This document shows, in pieces, positions 1 through 8,106 of a stretch of DNA of 64,000 nt. Location of the stretch: the NCBI RefSeq assembly GCF_026625865.1, contig NZ_CP113067.1:2294001-2358000 (forward strand). Reading direction: 5' to 3'. The translations under genes were made by a program, and so were the position numbers. How positions within the stretch are numbered: the first letter of the stretch is position 1; every line of letters begins with the position of its first letter. Under the pieces are notes generated by a model. That model saw only the letters and a program-made list of their open reading frames with translations, had not been told where the DNA came from and did not search any database. The DNA is from Microbacterium sp. SL75. Its GTDB lineage: Bacteria; Actinomycetota; Actinomycetes; Actinomycetales; Microbacteriaceae.

Positions 1-1
1 C

Positions 2-649
2 GAGCGCGTCGAATCGTCGATGACGGTGGGCGTCGCCTGGGGTTCCACTCTTTCCGCCGTCGCGCGTCACGTCCCGCAGAAAGACGTGCACGATACCCAC
101 ATCGTCCAGATGAATGGCGCGGCGAACGTCCGCACCTCCGGCATCCCCTACGCGGGGGAGATCCTGTCCAAGCTCGGCGCCGCGTGGTCGTCGTCGGTGC
201 ACCAATTCCCGGTGCCCGCGCTGTTCGACGACCCGCACACGAAGCAGGCGATGTGGCGGGAGCGGTCGGTGCGTTCCGTGCTGGAGATCCAGCAGCGCGT
301 CGGGTTGTTCGTCTTCGGCCTCGGCTCGCCCCATGCCGACGTGCCCTCGCACGTGTACAGCGGCGACTACTTCGACGAGCGCGACCGCGCGGTCATCGAG
401 CGCGAGGGCGTGGTCGGCGACTGCGCGACCGTTTTCTACCGCGCGGACGGCTCGAGTGACATCCCCGAGCTCAACGCCCGCTCCAGCGGCCCCGATCTCG
501 ACACGGTCCGGCGCATCCCCCGTCGTTTCTGCGTCGTGTCGAGCCTGTCCAAGCTCGACGGACTGCGTGGAGCGCTCGCTGCGGACCTCGTGACCGAACT
601 GGTCGTCGAGGAGTCGCTCGCGCGGCGTCTGCTGAGCGTCACGCGCTGA
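2..649 (+). CDS. SorC/DeoR-family sugar-responsive transcriptional regulator, C-terminal part
   Basis: The reading frame is already open at the window edge, so the N-terminal HTH domain is missing; about 215 residues remain. The visible part matches the SorC effector-binding fold: an opening segment of the type (M)TVGVAWGSTLSAVAR, a later CATVFYRADG stretch, and a C-terminal TELVVEESLARRLL helix. In this family the domain binds phosphorylated sugars or polyols and controls DNA binding by the missing HTH. The gene is convergent with dhaKLM, with only 19 bp between the stop codons. Control of the dihydroxyacetone/polyol genes is plausible but rests on position alone. An internal ATG at 20 is not the true start, because the family homology begins before it. 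Confidence 0.8.
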   Translation, partial: ERVESSMTVGVAWGSTLSAVARHVPQKDVHDTHIVQMNGAANVRTSGIPYAGEILSKLGAAWSSSVHQFPVPALFDDPHTKQAMWRERSVRSVLEIQQRVGLFVFGLGSPHADVPSHVYSGDYFDERDRAVIEREGVVGDCATVFYRADGSSDIPELNARSSGPDLDTVRRIPRRFCVVSSLSKLDGLRGALAADLVTELVVEESLARRLLSVTR

Positions 650-668
650 CGCAGGCCGCGCCGAGCGC

Positions 669-1400
669 TCACCGCTCGCCGAACCCCTCGTCGATGAGCG
701 CCCGGAGTTCCGCCAGCGCCGCCTCGGCCTCGGGGCCCGACGCGCGCACCCGCACGCGTGATCCCTGACGGATCCCCAGCGCCATCAGCGCGAGCAGGCT
801 CCGCCCCGATACTTCGTCGGCACCGGTCTCGAGGTCGGCGATGCGCACGTCGGCATCGTGCCGCGAAGCGGCCTTGACGAAGGCGGCGGCCGGTCGTGCG
901 TGCAGCCCGGAGGGGTTGGTGACGACGGCTTCGAACGAGAGCGCCTCTCCGGGCGGGGCGACTCCCGTATCCCCGACACCGGATGCCGCCCCCTCGGCGT
1001 CGGCGCCCAGCTGCCGTGCCTTCGCGGCGGCGGCGGTGGCGCACTCGCGGGCCACGGTCTCGAGGTCGCCCCCACCCGCGGCGGTCACCACGGCGGCGAC
1101 GAGTCCCTCCACGAAGGGGGCGGGACTCAAACGGACGCGCTCGGGTGCGGCGACGAACTCCAGAGCCGTCTCGGCGCTGAGGATCGCAGAGCCGAGGTCC
1201 ATCAGCACGAGGACCCCGTCTCCGGAGTCGGCCTCGTCGATGGCCGCGGCGATGGCCACGGCATCCGTTCCGAGATCGTCGTCGGGACCGCCTGCGGCGA
1301 CGCGAACCGTCGGCGGTGTCTCGCCTCCCATCTGCAGGGCGAGGTGCACGGCGGCCTCGGCGAGAGCGCGGGAGTGCGAGACGGCCACGAGACCGATCAC
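669..1400 (-). CDS. dhaM: PTS-dependent dihydroxyacetone kinase phosphotransferase subunit DhaM (EIIA-HPr fusion)
   Basis: 243 residues in two domains. Residues 1-130 are a mannose-type EIIA domain with the phosphorylatable histidine in VAVSHSRALAEA (about residue 9) and the MDLGSAILSAETAL segment. Residues about 160-243 are an HPr domain with the phospho-histidine in NPSGLHARPAAAFV. There is no enzyme I domain, so phosphate must come from a general enzyme I encoded elsewhere. DhaM phosphorylates the ADP bound to DhaL, which phosphorylates dihydroxyacetone on DhaK. The start is GTG at 1400 and overlaps the dhaL stop by 4 bp (GTGA), which implies translational coupling. It is the last gene of the operon. 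Confidence 0.92.
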   Translation of the reverse strand: MIGLVAVSHSRALAEAAVHLALQMGGETPPTVRVAAGGPDDDLGTDAVAIAAAIDEADSGDGVLVLMDLGSAILSAETALEFVAAPERVRLSPAPFVEGLVAAVVTAAGGGDLETVARECATAAAAKARQLGADAEGAASGVGDTGVAPPGEALSFEAVVTNPSGLHARPAAAFVKAASRHDADVRIADLETGADEVSGRSLLALMALGIRQGSRVRVRASGPEAEAALAELRALIDEGFGER

Positions 1401-2032
1401 TCGGCGGCCGCCAGGGTGTCGCTCAGCGCCTGCAGGAGCAGGGTCGCGGACGTCGCGCCGGGGTCGAGGTGCCCCGCGCTTCGTTCGCCGAGATAGCTCG
1501 CGCGACCCTTGCGGGCGACGAGCGGCTCAGTGGCGTCGCGCCCCCGGGCCGCGGCCTCGGCGGCGGCCCGGGCGGCCGTGGCGGGGCCCTCGTGGGCTGC
1601 GGCATCCCAGGCGTCGACGGCGGGCGAGAGGGCGTCAATCATGGTCTTGTCGCCGAGCTCGGCCTTCCCGCGGGCGACGACCCCGTCGACGCCGGCGCGC
1701 AGGGCGGCGCCCAGGGCGTCCGCATCGATCTGTCCCCCAGCGGCGAGGGCGGGGCCCATGCGGAGGAAGAACGTGCCGTAGAGCGGGCCGCTGGCACCGC
1801 CGACCGTCGAGACGAGGGTCATGCCGACGGTCTTGAACAGATCGGCCGGATTCGCCGGGACGGGGTCGAGCTTGGCGACCACCGCGTCGAGACCTCGCGC
1901 CATGTTCGAGCCGTGATCGGCGTCGCCGATCTCGGAGTCGAGGCGGGTGAGTTCGTCCTTCTGCTGCTGCACGGCCTCGTGGAACGCGCGGATCCATGCC
2001 ACCAGATCGTCGGTCGAGACGGAGCCGCTCAT
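1397..2032 (-). CDS. dhaL: dihydroxyacetone kinase ADP-binding subunit DhaL
   Basis: 211 residues. DhaL holds ADP/ATP and Mg ions and transfers phosphate to dihydroxyacetone bound on DhaK. The metal-binding signature LDSEIGDADHGSNMARG lies near residues 30-46, and TVGGASGPLYGTFF follows, as in the family. A longer frame opens upstream, but ATG 2032 overlaps the dhaK stop by 4 bp (ATGA) and gives the expected N-terminus, so it was chosen. The protein is soluble with no signal peptide. Its place between dhaK and dhaM is the normal operon order. Confidence 0.93.
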   Translation of the reverse strand: MSGSVSTDDLVAWIRAFHEAVQQQKDELTRLDSEIGDADHGSNMARGLDAVVAKLDPVPANPADLFKTVGMTLVSTVGGASGPLYGTFFLRMGPALAAGGQIDADALGAALRAGVDGVVARGKAELGDKTMIDALSPAVDAWDAAAHEGPATAARAAAEAAARGRDATEPLVARKGRASYLGERSAGHLDPGATSATLLLQALSDTLAAAE

Positions 2033-3024
2033 GCGCCCCACCGCAGACCGGGGGTCACGACGGGGGCGTCCCACAGGCGGAGCATCTCTTCGTCGGCCTT
2101 GACGACCGTCAACGACGCCCCGGCCATGTCGAGGCTCGTGATGTAGTCGCCGATCAGCACGCGCTGGATGTCGACGCCGGCCGCGGCGAGTAGCGGTGCG
2201 ACCTCGCCGTAGAGCAGATACTGCTCGATCAGCGGGGTGCCGCCGAGGCCCGACAGCAGCACGATCGCTGGCCCGACGGGCTCGCCGAAGTCGTGGACGA
2301 TCGGATCGACCATGAGCTTCGCGATCTCTCGAGCGGATGCCAGCTTCACGCGCGAACGGCCGGGTTCGCCGTGGATGCCGACGCCGACCTCCATCTCGTC
2401 GTCGGGGAGCTCGAAGGTGGGTCGGCCCGCCGCGGGGACGGTGCAGCTGGTCAGGGCAACGCCCATCGAGCGGCCGGCGGACGAGACGCGGCGGGCGAGA
2501 TCGGCGACGGAGGCGAGGTCGGCTCCCTCCTCCGCGAGGGCGCCGACGACCTTCTCGAGGATCACGGTGGTGCCGGTGCCGCGGCGGCCCGCGGTCCAGG
2601 TGGAGTCGGTGACGGCGACGTCGTCGGCGACCACGACGGATTCCACCTGCACGCCCGAGGCCTCGGCGAGTTCCGCCGCCATCTCGAAGTTCAGCACGTC
2701 GCCGGTGTAGTTCTTCACGATGTGCAGCACGCCCGCACCCGAATCGACCGCCTGCGTCGCGGCGAGCACCTGGTCGGGGGTGGGGGAGGTGAACACCTCG
2801 CCGGCCGCCGCGGCGTCGAGCATGCCGAGACCGACGAAACCGCCGTGCAGGGGCTCGTGCCCGGATCCGCCGCCCGACACGAGCGCCACTTTGCCCGCGC
2901 GTGTCGGCTCCGCCCGCAGAATGACGCGATTCTCGGCATCCACTCGGACGTTCGGATGAGCTGCTCGGATGCCGCGGAGGGCCTCCGCCAACACGTCGGC
3001 GGGGTCGTTGACGAACTTCTTCAC
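2029..3024 (-). CDS. dhaK: dihydroxyacetone kinase substrate-binding subunit DhaK
   Basis: 331 residues, the usual length. DhaK binds dihydroxyacetone covalently through a histidine hemiaminal. With the GTG start at 3024 the GIHGEPG histidine is residue 218, the same number as in E. coli DhaK. The substrate-pocket motif VSGGGSGHEPLHGGFVG lies at about residues 49-65. The start was placed at GTG 3024 rather than the upstream in-frame codon at 3093 because a strong GAGGAGG ribosome site sits 5 nt before it and the family N-terminus begins KKFVNDP. It is the first gene of dhaK-dhaL-dhaM. Confidence 0.94.
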   Translation of the reverse strand: MKKFVNDPADVLAEALRGIRAAHPNVRVDAENRVILRAEPTRAGKVALVSGGGSGHEPLHGGFVGLGMLDAAAAGEVFTSPTPDQVLAATQAVDSGAGVLHIVKNYTGDVLNFEMAAELAEASGVQVESVVVADDVAVTDSTWTAGRRGTGTTVILEKVVGALAEEGADLASVADLARRVSSAGRSMGVALTSCTVPAAGRPTFELPDDEMEVGVGIHGEPGRSRVKLASAREIAKLMVDPIVHDFGEPVGPAIVLLSGLGGTPLIEQYLLYGEVAPLLAAAGVDIQRVLIGDYITSLDMAGASLTVVKADEEMLRLWDAPVVTPGLRWGA

Positions 3025-3069
3025 GGTGCCTCCTCGTTGTGGCGACGACGGTTCGGGCCGTCGGTTTCG

Positions 3070-3098
3070 ACCCTGCTCGCGGGGGGCCGTCACGTCAA
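3070..3098 (-). promoter_or_regulatory. predicted -35/-10 promoter of the dhaKLM operon
   Basis: Read on the minus strand, TTGACG (3093-3098) is followed after exactly 17 bp by CAGGGT (3070-3075). A start of transcription near 3063 would leave a leader of about 40 nt carrying the strong ribosome site of dhaK. Unlike most promoters here, this one keeps a clear -35 box. Confidence 0.5.
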
Positions 3099-3126
3099 GG
3101 AGGAAAAGCCGGTGAGAGACCGCGTC

Positions 3127-3876
3127 TCAGAGGCGCTCGTGCGGCAGTACCTGCCTGATGCGCTCGATCGGGTTCTGCGCGGGTGCCTCGTTGTAGGCGT
3201 TCGCGAGCTCCTGCTCGCTCAGAGCGTGGATCGCGGCCATGATCTCGTCGGTGGCACCGCGACGCGCGCGGCCCGAGGAGGCGGCACCGTGCGGGGAGAG
3301 GTCGAGGGGCGTGCCGAAACGCACCGTGATGCGCTCCTTGGTCGTCGGGATCTTCGCACCGACGGGCATGACCTTGTCGGTGCCGATGAGACCGACCGGG
3401 ACGACCGGGGCGCCGGTCTGCAGGGCGAGGAAGGCGACCCCGGTGCGGCCCTTGTAGAGGCGGCCGTCGAGGGAGCGCGTGCCCTCGGGGTAGAGAGCGA
3501 CGGCCCGGCCGTCGTCGAGAAGCGCTCGCTGCTGGTCGAGGGCGTCGAGGGCCTTCTGGCCGGCGCCGCGCTCGACGGGTATCGCACCGATCGCGGTGAA
3601 GAACTGGCGCGACGCCCATTTCTCGAAGTACGCGGACTTCGCCATGAAGTGCACGGGGCGCGGAGCGGCGACCGGGATGGCGATCGAGTCGATGAACGAC
3701 AGATGATTGCTCGCGAAGATCACGGGACCGGTCCGGGGGACGTTCTCTCGCCCCTCGATGCGCGGTCGATAGACGGCGCGCGCCAGGGGAGCGATCAGCA
3801 GGCGTCCGAGGCGGTAGGTCGCGCCCATCTGTTCCGGCACGGTCGCGGGGGTCTCGGCGGGCAGGTCGGAACTCAC
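3127..3876 (-). CDS. 1-acyl-sn-glycerol-3-phosphate acyltransferase (PlsC family)
   Basis: 249 residues. The acyltransferase signature is complete: NHLSFID (His58, Asp63) is the catalytic NHx4D motif, YPEGTRS is the phosphate-binding motif, and VVPVGL is the conserved later strand. The enzyme acylates lysophosphatidate at the inner face of the membrane on the way to phospholipids. The start is GTG 3876, placed 6 nt after a -10 hexamer with no ribosome site, so a leaderless mRNA is predicted. It lies upstream of dhaK on the same strand but has its own promoter. A related lipid acyltransferase role (for example mannolipid synthesis) cannot be excluded. Confidence 0.88.
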   Translation of the reverse strand: MSSDLPAETPATVPEQMGATYRLGRLLIAPLARAVYRPRIEGRENVPRTGPVIFASNHLSFIDSIAIPVAAPRPVHFMAKSAYFEKWASRQFFTAIGAIPVERGAGQKALDALDQQRALLDDGRAVALYPEGTRSLDGRLYKGRTGVAFLALQTGAPVVPVGLIGTDKVMPVGAKIPTTKERITVRFGTPLDLSPHGAASSGRARRGATDEIMAAIHALSEQELANAYNEAPAQNPIERIRQVLPHERL

Positions 3877-3882
3877 TCGACG

Positions 3883-3888
3883 AGGTTA
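3883..3888 (-). promoter_or_regulatory. -10 hexamer TAACCT, leaderless start of the PlsC-family gene
   Basis: TAACCT ends 6 nt before the GTG at 3876 (spacer CGTCGA), with no ribosome site between. Transcription is expected to begin at or next to the start codon. Confidence 0.6.
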
Positions 3889-3915
3889 CTCGCCGCCGCA
3901 TGCCCGGGCGTGCAT

Positions 3916-3949
3916 GGTGCGCGCGCGTACGCGCGAACGCGCGCGCACC
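3916..3949. repeat. perfect 12-bp inverted repeat in an alternating GC tract
   Basis: The arms GGTGCGCGCGCG (3916-3927) and CGCGCGCGCACC (3938-3949) flank TACGCGCGAA. Almost the whole 34 bp alternates purine and pyrimidine, which favours cruciform or Z-DNA. It lies in the divergent region between the PlsC-family gene and the FKBP lipoprotein gene. Confidence 0.7.
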
Positions 3950-4019
3950 GGCCTCTCAGCCGCGGCAAAGCCGGATGCGCCAAGATGAGGGTTCTCTGTC
4001 TTTCCTCGAGAGGTCACCC

Positions 4020-5012
4020 GTGCGCTTCCGCCCGATCGCTTCCCTGTCCGTCGCTGCCGTCGCTGCCCTGTTGCTGGCCGGGTGCTCCGGTTCGCCCGAC
4101 GAGACGTCGACGCCCGACGCGAGCGGGTCGGCGGACGCGGGGCAGTGCCAGAGCGCGCTCGCCGACGCGCCCGCTCCCGACGGTCTCGTCGTCTCGGGCG
4201 ATTTCCAGAGCAAGGTCACCGTGACTCTGCCCGACGGGTACAACCCCACCGCCCTGCAGCGCACGACCCTCGTCGAGGGCACGGGCCAGCAGGTCAAGGC
4301 GGGCGATGTCCTCAAGGCCAACTTCACGCTGATCGACACCGCCTCGGGCGCCGTTCAGCTCCAGACCCTCGACACCGAGCCGAGCGGCATGGACACGCTC
4401 GTCTCTTCGCAGCAGATCTTCGGGGCCGCTCTCGAGTGCGCGCCGATCGGGTCGCGCACCGTCTCGTCGTTCCCCGCCGGCACGCTCGGTGAGGGCTCAC
4501 CCGCCTTCGTCATGGTCGCCGACGCCATCTCGGAGCTGCCGACCCGCGCCGAGGGCACCGAGGTCGCCCCCGTCGACGGCATGCCGGCGGTGACTTTCGA
4601 CGACAACGGCGCCCCCACGACCACGACCGACGCCGACGGCAAGCAGATGCTGCCCAAGCCCACCGCTCCGGCTCCCACCGACGTGCGCATCGAGAACCTG
4701 CGCCAGGGAGCGGGCGAAACGGTCAACGCCGGTGACCAGGTCATCGTGCAGTACACCGGCGCCCTCTACGACAGCGGGCAGGTCTTCGACTCGAGCTGGC
4801 AGCGCGGCACTCCGGCGCAGTTCCAGACCGACCAGGTCGTCGACGGCTTCCGGCAGGCCCTCGAGGGGCAGACCGTCGGCTCGCAGGTCGTCGTCGTCAT
4901 CCCGCCCGCCGCGGGCTACGGCGACAAGGCGCAGGGCGACATCCCGGCCAACTCGACCCTGTTCTTCGTCGTCGACATCCTGGGCGTGCAGCACGCCAAC
5001 ATGGCGGGCTAA
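4020..5012 (+). CDS. FKBP-type peptidyl-prolyl isomerase lipoprotein
   Basis: 330 residues. The start is GTG 4020, preceded by GAGAGG; it yields a clean lipoprotein signal (RFRPIASLSVAAVAALLLAGC) with lipobox LAGC, so the protein should be exported and anchored to the outer face of the membrane. The longer frame from 3900 would bury this signal and was rejected. Residues about 85-170 look like a degenerate first FKBP unit. Residues about 225-330 are a full FKBP domain: VIVQYTGALYDSGQVFDSSW, then GFRQALEGQTVGSQVVVVIPP. It probably helps fold secreted proteins. Its stop nearly abuts the dxr promoter. Confidence 0.9.
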   Translation: MRFRPIASLSVAAVAALLLAGCSGSPDETSTPDASGSADAGQCQSALADAPAPDGLVVSGDFQSKVTVTLPDGYNPTALQRTTLVEGTGQQVKAGDVLKANFTLIDTASGAVQLQTLDTEPSGMDTLVSSQQIFGAALECAPIGSRTVSSFPAGTLGEGSPAFVMVADAISELPTRAEGTEVAPVDGMPAVTFDDNGAPTTTTDADGKQMLPKPTAPAPTDVRIENLRQGAGETVNAGDQVIVQYTGALYDSGQVFDSSWQRGTPAQFQTDQVVDGFRQALEGQTVGSQVVVVIPPAAGYGDKAQGDIPANSTLFFVVDILGVQHANMAG

Positions 5013-5013
5013 C

Positions 5014-5019
5014 TAGGCT
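5014..5019 (+). promoter_or_regulatory. -10 hexamer TAGGCT, leaderless start of dxr
   Basis: TAGGCT ends 6 nt before ATG 5026 (spacer GAGGGC) and begins one base after the TAA of the lipoprotein gene, so dxr can be transcribed independently of its upstream neighbour. Confidence 0.65.
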
Positions 5020-5025
5020 GAGGGC

Positions 5026-6108
5026 ATGCGCCGCGTCCTCATCCTCGGTTCCACCGGTTCGATCGGCACGCAGGCGCTCGACGTCATCGCCGACAACGCC
5101 GATCGCTTCGAGGTCGTCGGTCTCGCCGCCGGCACCGACCGTGCCGGCGTCGAGGCGCAGGCCCTGGCCTTCGGCGTCGAGCACACCGCCCTCGGTGCCG
5201 TCGAGGCCGAGCAGCTCGTGCGCGACGTCGAGGCCGACGTGGTGCTCAACGGCATCACCGGGTCGGTCGGACTCGGTCCCACCATCGCCGCCCTCGAGGC
5301 GGGGCGCACCCTCGCCCTCGCCAACAAAGAGTCGTTGATCGTCGGCGGCGAGCTCGTCACCGCGCTCGCCGCCGAGGGGCAGATCGTCCCGGTGGACTCC
5401 GAGCACTCCGCGATCGCCCAGGCGCTGCGCTCCGGTCACGACGGTGAAGTGCGCCGGCTCGTGCTCACGGCATCCGGAGGCCCCTTCCGCGGACGCTCGC
5501 GCGACGAGCTGCAGAACGTCACCCCCGCGGAAGCCCTCGCTCACCCCACGTGGGACATGGGCCGTGTGGTCACGACGAACTCCGCCACTCTCGTCAACAA
5601 GGGCCTCGAGGTGATCGAGGCGCACCTGCTCTTCGACGTGCCGTACGACCGGATCGCGGTGACCGTGCACCCGCAGTCGATCGTGCACTCGATGGTCGAG
5701 TTCGTCGACGGCTCGACCATCGCGCAGGCGTCGCCGCCCGACATGCGTCTGCCGATCTCGCTCGGCCTCGACTGGCCGCATCGCATCGCCGGCGTGGGCG
5801 TTCCGCTCGATTGGACGCGCGCCTCGCAGTGGACCTTCGAGCCGCTCGACGAGAAGGCGTTCGGATCGGTGGCCCTGGCCAAGAAGGTCGGACGCGCGGG
5901 CGCCACCTATCCCGCCGTGTTCAACGCGGCCAACGAGCAGGCCGTCGACGCGTTCCACGAGGGTCGGCTGAGCTTCCTCGAGATCGTCGAGCTGATCGAG
6001 CGCGTGGTGGACCGCCACGAGCCGCCGACGAAGCTCACGCGCGAGTCGCTCGCCGAAGCCGAGGCCTGGGCACGGCGCACCGCCGACGAGATCATCGCGG
6101 CGCGCTGA
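5026..6108 (+). CDS. dxr: 1-deoxy-D-xylulose 5-phosphate reductoisomerase
   Basis: 360 residues. It converts DXP to methylerythritol 4-phosphate with NADPH, the committed step of the MEP isoprenoid pathway. The NADPH-binding turn [11 protein letters not shown] is at residues 6-16. [10 protein letters not shown] carries the metal/substrate Asp and Glu, followed by TASGGPF and later [12 protein letters not shown]. The length is somewhat short but the C-terminal helical region ([18 protein letters not shown]) is present. ispG, a later enzyme of the same pathway, lies 5.6 kb downstream on the same strand with rseP between, the usual actinobacterial grouping. The stop codon lies inside a three-copy tandem repeat. 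Confidence 0.95.
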   Translation: MRRVLILGSTGSIGTQALDVIADNADRFEVVGLAAGTDRAGVEAQALAFGVEHTALGAVEAEQLVRDVEADVVLNGITGSVGLGPTIAALEAGRTLALANKESLIVGGELVTALAAEGQIVPVDSEHSAIAQALRSGHDGEVRRLVLTASGGPFRGRSRDELQNVTPAEALAHPTWDMGRVVTTNSATLVNKGLEVIEAHLLFDVPYDRIAVTVHPQSIVHSMVEFVDGSTIAQASPPDMRLPISLGLDWPHRIAGVGVPLDWTRASQWTFEPLDEKAFGSVALAKKVGRAGATYPAVFNAANEQAVDAFHEGRLSFLEIVELIERVVDRHEPPTKLTRESLAEAEAWARRTADEIIAAR

Positions 6109-6142
6109 ACCCGGCGCGCTGAACCCGGCGCGCTGAACCCGG
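6101..6142. repeat. three perfect 14-bp tandem copies spanning the dxr stop codon
   Basis: CGCGCTGAACCCGG is repeated at 6101-6114, 6115-6128 and 6129-6142. Copy 1 supplies the last codon and TGA stop of dxr; copies 2 and 3 repeat the stop downstream. The rest of the 246-bp gap to murE holds no gene that I can see. Confidence 0.9.
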
Positions 6143-6354
6143 AGCGGCGGCTGCTACCGGGGCGGGCGCTGCGCCGCGGTCGGCCTGAGGGTCGCTGAGC
6201 GTCGAGGTCGTGGGCCTTGTGCCTCAGGCGGCGGGCGCTGTCCGCACGACTCCCGCACGACTCCCCACGACCCTGCCGCGCCTGCGGCTCACGGCTGCGC
6301 GAGACCGGATCGATGCAGCTGGAGCGCGATGACCCGAACGCGCTCGCCCGGGCG

Positions 6355-8019
6355 TCAGGCGGGGAAGTCGACCGGGCGCTCGGGGTCCGACGACGGAGTG
6401 CTGTCGGCCGGGTACGGCACGGGCCACTGCGGGTCGGGCACGGGCCAGCCGGCTGCACGCAGCGCACGACGCGACAGCTCGCGCGCCGAGTACGGGGTGC
6501 GCACGCCGCGGATGTCCCGGTAGTCCTGGTGACCGGGACCGGCCCACAGGATCGCGTCGCCGTCTCCGACCAGCTTCACGGCCTCGAGGATCGCGCGCTC
6601 GGGCGGGGTGAATTCGAGGATCTCGGCGTCGGGTCGAGCGCGTCGCGCCCCCTCGACGAGCACCTCGCGGATGGTGTCCGGGTTCTCGTGACGGGGGTGG
6701 TGGTCCGTGACGACGAGGATGTCACTGCCTTCGACGGCCGTGCGGCCCATGTCGTGACGTTTGGTGGCGTCGCGGTCGCCGTCGGCGCCGAACACCATGA
6801 CGACCTTGCCGGGGGTCACCCTCCGGACCGCGGCGAGGGTCTTCTCGAACGCGTCGGGGGAGTGGCCGAAGTCCACGTAGACCGCGGGACCCTCGGTGCC
6901 CGAGACGAGCTGGGTACGACCGGGCAGCGAAGCCTCGATGTGCGAGCCGTCGAGGGTGCTGTAGAGGTGCTCCCAGGTGTATCCGGTCTCGAGCAGCATG
7001 ACGATGGCGAGGCCCGCGTTGGCGGCCATATGCCGACCGATGACGGGAACGACGGTGGTGAGGGAACGGCCCTTGCCGTCGCTGAGGGTGAACTCGGTGC
7101 CTTCCTGGCGCTCGTCGACGATCTCGACGGTCCAGTCGGCGGATGCCGCAGCGGCCGCGTTCTCGCTGATCGCCGGGGTGGCGATGGTGACGACGGGGAT
7201 CTCGGCGCGCGCGGCGATCTCGGCGCCGGACGCCGAGTCGAGGCAGACGACGCCGCGACGCGCGCGGTCGGGGCGGAACAGGGGGAGCTTCGCCTCGAAG
7301 TACTCGCGCATGTCGGCGTAGTCGTCGAGGTGGTCGTGGGTGAGGTTCGTGAAGCCCGCGACATCGAAGACGAGCCCCTCGACCCGGTGGCGGGTGAGAG
7401 CCTGCGCGCTCACCTCGACCGCGACCGCCTGCACGCCGCGCTCGCGCATGAGGGCGAGGAGGGCGTGGAACTCGGAGGCCTCCGGAGTGGTCAGGCGCGA
7501 GACGATGACCTCGCCCGCGATGTGACGCTCGGCGGTCGAGGACAAGCCGGTGACGACGCCGAGCTGACCGAGGATCCCCTCGAGCAGGTGCGAGACGCTC
7601 GTCTTTCCGTTGGTGCCCGTGGTCGCCAGCAATTGGGGGAGCGCGTCGTCGGGCCCGGTTCCGTAGACCCACGCCGACAGATCGCCGAGGAGCGCGCGGG
7701 GGTCGTCGACGACCACGATCGGAAGACCCGCCGGGCCGGCGATCTCCGCCCCCGCGTCGTCGGTGATGACCGCGACGGCGCCACGCTCGGCGGCGATGGG
7801 GGCGAACTCCGCCCCGTGCCGGTTCACGCCGCGGATGGCGACGAAAGCCTCGCCGGCGCGGAGATCGGCGGTGGCCAGCGTGATGCCGGTGAGGGTGGTG
7901 CCGTCGACGTCGCCCACGGTGCGGACGCCGTAGCGTCGGGCGAGTTCGGCGAGGTCGCGGCGCGGCGGGTTCTCCGGGCGGAGGACGGGCGGCAGGTTCG
8001 AGGGGGCGGCGGAGGACAT
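6355..8019 (-). CDS. murE: UDP-N-acetylmuramoyl-tripeptide synthetase (MurE)
   Basis: 554 residues from ATG 8019. MurE adds the third amino acid of the peptidoglycan stem peptide in the cytoplasm, using ATP. It has the Mur-ligase P-loop ATTGTNGKTSVSHL, the FTNLTHDHLDDY segment and FGADGDRD. The motif that fixes diaminopimelate in many MurE proteins (DNPR) reads HHPR here, within VVTDHHPRHENPD, suggesting a different third residue. An in-frame ATG at 8028 is possible; 8019 was preferred because GACAAT lies 7 nt upstream, like the local leaderless starts. The long open frame continuing to 8682 is an artefact. The gene is inserted, reversed, between dxr and rseP. Confidence 0.9.
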   Translation of the reverse strand: MSSAAPSNLPPVLRPENPPRRDLAELARRYGVRTVGDVDGTTLTGITLATADLRAGEAFVAIRGVNRHGAEFAPIAAERGAVAVITDDAGAEIAGPAGLPIVVVDDPRALLGDLSAWVYGTGPDDALPQLLATTGTNGKTSVSHLLEGILGQLGVVTGLSSTAERHIAGEVIVSRLTTPEASEFHALLALMRERGVQAVAVEVSAQALTRHRVEGLVFDVAGFTNLTHDHLDDYADMREYFEAKLPLFRPDRARRGVVCLDSASGAEIAARAEIPVVTIATPAISENAAAAASADWTVEIVDERQEGTEFTLSDGKGRSLTTVVPVIGRHMAANAGLAIVMLLETGYTWEHLYSTLDGSHIEASLPGRTQLVSGTEGPAVYVDFGHSPDAFEKTLAAVRRVTPGKVVMVFGADGDRDATKRHDMGRTAVEGSDILVVTDHHPRHENPDTIREVLVEGARRARPDAEILEFTPPERAILEAVKLVGDGDAILWAGPGHQDYRDIRGVRTPYSARELSRRALRAAGWPVPDPQWPVPYPADSTPSSDPERPVDFPA

Positions 8020-8094
8020 CGGATCCATTGTCTCATCCGGCGTCGCACAGACACCGCATCGAGGCTGCACGGGCGGTTCAAAGGCGCGCGGCGG

Positions 8095-8100
8095 TATCGT
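8095..8100 (+). promoter_or_regulatory. -10 hexamer TATCGT, leaderless start of rseP
   Basis: TATCGT ends 6 nt before GTG 8107 (spacer CGGCGG). It fixes the start within a frame that stays open for about 1.9 kb upstream. Confidence 0.6.
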
Positions 8101-8106
8101 CGGCGG

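Noticed and set aside
6217..8106. Very long plus-strand reading frame upstream of rseP that would extend it to over 1000 residues.
   Set aside because: It is the complement of murE; its composition (Gly/Val/Asp/Arg-rich) is that of a shadow frame, and a -10 hexamer marks GTG 8107 as the start.
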